From: CALNYS01 sp942490855
GTDB taxonomy: Bacteria > Planctomycetota > Phycisphaerae > Phycisphaerales > UBA1924
Assembly (NCBI GenBank): GCA_942490855.1
Contig: CALNYS010000005.1
Coordinates: forward strand, 617,883-681,882
Length of the DNA: 64,000 nt
Direction of reading: 5' to 3'
The stretch's first letter is position 1; the number at the start of each line of letters is the position of its first letter. The position numbers and the translations under genes are program-made. The notes beneath the pieces are model-generated. The model worked only from the letters and a program-made list of their open reading frames with translations, made no database searches and was not told where the DNA came from. Positions 62,006-64,000 of the stretch are shown here, in pieces.

Positions 62006-64000
62006 TCATTGCCCCTCGGGCGCAGAGCGAGCACCCCACTCGGCCGCCCGTTCGTCGTAGCCTTGATCGGGGGCGACCGAGTGCCAAGCGGTGTAGAGTG
62101 CGCTCAACCGCTCGGCGATGAGCTGCTCATCTTCTGGGCGAGAGCGCGATCCACCCTGGTCGATAATCGCCTGTGATTCAAGCAGGACGCGCTCTGCATC
62201 CGGGTACCGGTCAACCGCCGTGAGGACGTAGCCGTAGTACTGCAGCACGATCGCCAGTTCCCAGCTCCCCGGCGGGTACGCGCTGCGGATCTTCGGCGCG
62301 ATCTCATCGAGCAACCCAACCGCTTCGGACGCCCGATCCTGCTCGAACACCGATTTTGCCAGATTCAGCTGTGTCGAGAGCGTGCTGATGGTTGCCAGCT
62401 CGGGGTCAGTCTGGACCTGAGCCTCCAGCAGTTTCCGGAAACTCGCCTCTGCTTCAGGGAACATGGCGCGCTGGTACTGCTGCACCGCGAGCATCTTCGC
62501 CAACTCGATCGTGCTGGCGTGGGACGGACCCAGACGCTCCTCGGCGTCGGCGATCGCGCCGAGCAAGAGTGACTCGAACTCATCGAACCGCTCCAGAGAC
62601 CGGAGCATCCACGCCACCAGGTTGAGCGAGCCGAACGTGCGCGGATCGCCCGGCCCGAGCACGCCAAGGCGCCCGTCGTACGCCTCACGCGCCAGCTCCA
62701 GCGAACGCTCGAACTGCCCGAGCTGCCCGTACAAGCCCGCGAGGTTGTGGATCGACGTCAGCGTGCTCTGGTGGCGATCACCCAGAACGCGCCGCTTAGC
62801 GGCGAGTGTGTCCTCGAGAATCGGCGCCGCTTCGGAGTACAACCCGATCTGAAGGTGCGCGACGCCTAGGTTCCCAAGCGCCGCCAGGCGGAACTCTTCG
62901 TTCGAGAGACCCGCTTGCTCGATGAGCGCAACCAACTCTTCGCCGAGCGCGATCGCGTCCTCAAACCGGTTCTGCTGCATGAGGTTCGTGACCACCCCCT
63001 GCTGAGCGGCGATCGCACCCTCCGACGCCTCCCCGTGCAGCGACGCCAACAACGCGTGCTCGCGCCGCAGGTGCGGCTCCGCTTCGCTGTACGCAGAGAG
63101 TTGGGTAAGCGTGTGCGCGATGGTATTGCGAACTCTCGCCTCGACCTCGGGCCGGCCTTCGAAACGCCCATCGACGCTCTCGGCCGCGACAACAACCGCA
63201 TCGCGGACGCTGAGTTCCCGGCTCTCGCCCCTCGCCGGGTCGGCGGCGCCGAGCAGATCGTCGAGCAGAAAACTCACGACAGCCTCGGCGGTCTCGGCCT
63301 CGCGTTTCGCACGCTCCGCGCTGTCCTGCGCCCAGACAAGCGCAGTCGAGGTGCCCACGACACCGAGCACCAGAACCGCCAGCAACGCGACGCCAGCAAT
63401 GACCTGGGGCCTGTTGCGCCGCACGTATTTCCGCAGGCGGTACCCACGGCTCTGAGGGCGCGCCAGCACCGGGCGGTCTTCCAGGTAGTTTCGGATGTCG
63501 CTAGCAAGCTCGCCCGTCGTGTCGTACCGGCGCGCGGGCTCTTTCTCAAGGCACTTCAACACGATCCAGTCCAGGTCGCCCTCCAGCATGACGCGCAGCT
63601 GTCCCGGCGTGACCCGACGTTGCGCAGCGCGAGAGGCGCTCTCGGCCGCGCTGTCACAGCGCGTGCTGGGGGGCGAGGGATCGTGCGTGCTGATGATCCG
63701 GAGCATCTCAGCGTAGCCCGAGGACGCCAGCGCGTCCTCGTCGAAGGGAGTCGCGCCGGTGAGCAGCTCGTACAGCAAGACGCCGAGCGAATAGATATCC
63801 GATCGCGTGTCGATGTCCTGAACTCTCTGCTCCGCCTGCTCCGGAGACATGTACATCGGGGTGCCGACGATCTGGCCGATCTCCGTCAGGCGAGTCCGCG
63901 CTGCGGCGTCCTGCGTGTAAACCCGCGCGATCCCGAAGTCGATCACCTTCGGCTTCGCGACCCCGTCGCTCTCGGTCACAAGCACGTTCGATGGCTTGAT
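62006..64000 (-). CDS. Ser/Thr protein kinase with TPR tail (5' end cut by window)
   Basis: The frame is open to the right edge and begins inside the kinase catalytic loop (IKPSNVLVTESD), so the N-terminal lobe and HRD are outside the window. Then DFGIARVYTQ, GTPMYMSPEQAEQ, a kinase end, a membrane helix (PQVIAGVALLAVLVLGVVGTSTALVW) and about ten TPR-like helices (HLRREHALLASLHGE, FEDAIALGEELVALIEQAG). At least 665 residues are visible. The TPR part is probably outside the cytoplasm and senses a ligand or partner, as for the kinase gene at 36638. Confidence 0.9.
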   Translation of the reverse strand: MKPSNVLVTESDGVAKPKVIDFGIARVYTQDAAARTRLTEIGQIVGTPMYMSPEQAEQRVQDIDTRSDIYSLGVLLYELLTGATPFDEDALASSGYAEMLRIISTHDPSPPSTRCDSAAESASRAAQRRVTPGQLRVMLEGDLDWIVLKCLEKEPARRYDTTGELASDIRNYLEDRPVLARPQSRGYRLRKYVRRNRPQVIAGVALLAVLVLGVVGTSTALVWAQDSAERAKREAETAEAVVSFLLDDLLGAADPARGESRELSVRDAVVVAAESVDGRFEGRPEVEARVRNTIAHTLTQLSAYSEAEPHLRREHALLASLHGEASEGAIAAQQGVVTNLMQQNRFEDAIALGEELVALIEQAGLSNEEFRLAALGNLGVAHLQIGLYSEAAPILEDTLAAKRRVLGDRHQSTLTSIHNLAGLYGQLGQFERSLELAREAYDGRLGVLGPGDPRTFGSLNLVAWMLRSLERFDEFESLLLGAIADAEERLGPSHASTIELAKMLAVQQYQRAMFPEAEASFRKLLEAQVQTDPELATISTLSTQLNLAKSVFEQDRASEAVGLLDEIAPKIRSAYPPGSWELAIVLQYYGYVLTAVDRYPDAERVLLESQAIIDQGGSRSRPEDEQLIAERLSALYTAWHSVAPDQGYDERAAEWGARSAPEGQ

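Noticed and set aside
1..64000. tRNA or rRNA genes and CRISPR arrays
   Set aside because: I scanned for T-loop patterns, CCA ends and regularly spaced repeats and found none I could support; a covariance search would be needed to be sure.

Overview
The window is high-GC bacterial chromosome and most likely comes from a planctomycete of the Phycisphaerae/Phycisphaerales type. Three things point there. Four long Ser/Thr protein kinase genes carry a membrane segment and TPR or other sensor tails, and two ECF sigma factors sit beside kinases. Five secreted proteins end in dockerin-like D-x-N-x-D-G...DLAxLLAxW repeats. A prepilin-like protein carries a DUF1559-style FTLVELL leader. This assignment is by gene style, not by a database search.

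Layout. 1-8912 (minus): an S10-spc ribosomal protein operon, rpsJ to rplR, with a promoter, a structured leader and an apparent attenuator after rpsJ. 9078-17816: a mixed block with a secreted protein, an iron-free repeat region, a ferredoxin-NADP reductase, a coiled-coil lipoprotein, a protein with a CX4CH heme-like motif, FapA-CheY-CheX, and a tiny promoter-to-terminator unit that may be a small RNA. 17836-25162: dus, two small ORFs, an AbgT transporter, a HIT protein and a YdiJ-like FAD/Fe-S dehydrogenase. 25206-32608 (minus): a complete arginine operon, argR-argF'-argG-argE-argB(+NAT)-argC-argH. Its order and enzymes match the xanthomonad pathway through N-acetylcitrulline. 32785-51170: an S9 peptidase, five dockerin-bearing secreted proteins, two kinases, one ECF sigma factor and a prepilin-like protein. 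51167-57322 (minus): a histidine kinase/LuxR regulator pair, a very large secreted protein combining an LAS-type zinc peptidase with a subtilase, and a lipoprotein. 57459-61836 (plus): a tightly coupled four-gene operon of ECF sigma, kinase with an FGE-like tail, an unknown protein and a tyrosinase-like protein. 62006-64000 (minus): a kinase-TPR gene cut by the window end.

Data quality matters here. Single-base length differences, mostly in short homopolymers, break rpsN, the YdiJ-like gene, argH, argG, argE and one kinase gene. In argB a compensating pair of indels scrambles a loop, and at the argB-argC junction two indels create an apparent fusion. Because rpsN is essential and the arg operon is otherwise complete, I read most of these as sequence or assembly errors rather than pseudogenes. 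They cluster in the arg operon, part of which (about 26,020-28,560) also has clearly lower GC and more A-ending codons, so that region may be chimeric or recombined.

The best candidates for new biology are the ECF-kinase-unknown-tyrosinase-like operon, the LAS-peptidase/subtilase fusion, the ribosomal protein L22 with an added helix-turn-helix-like N-terminus, and the 57-nt RNA-like unit at 17,331-17,387.
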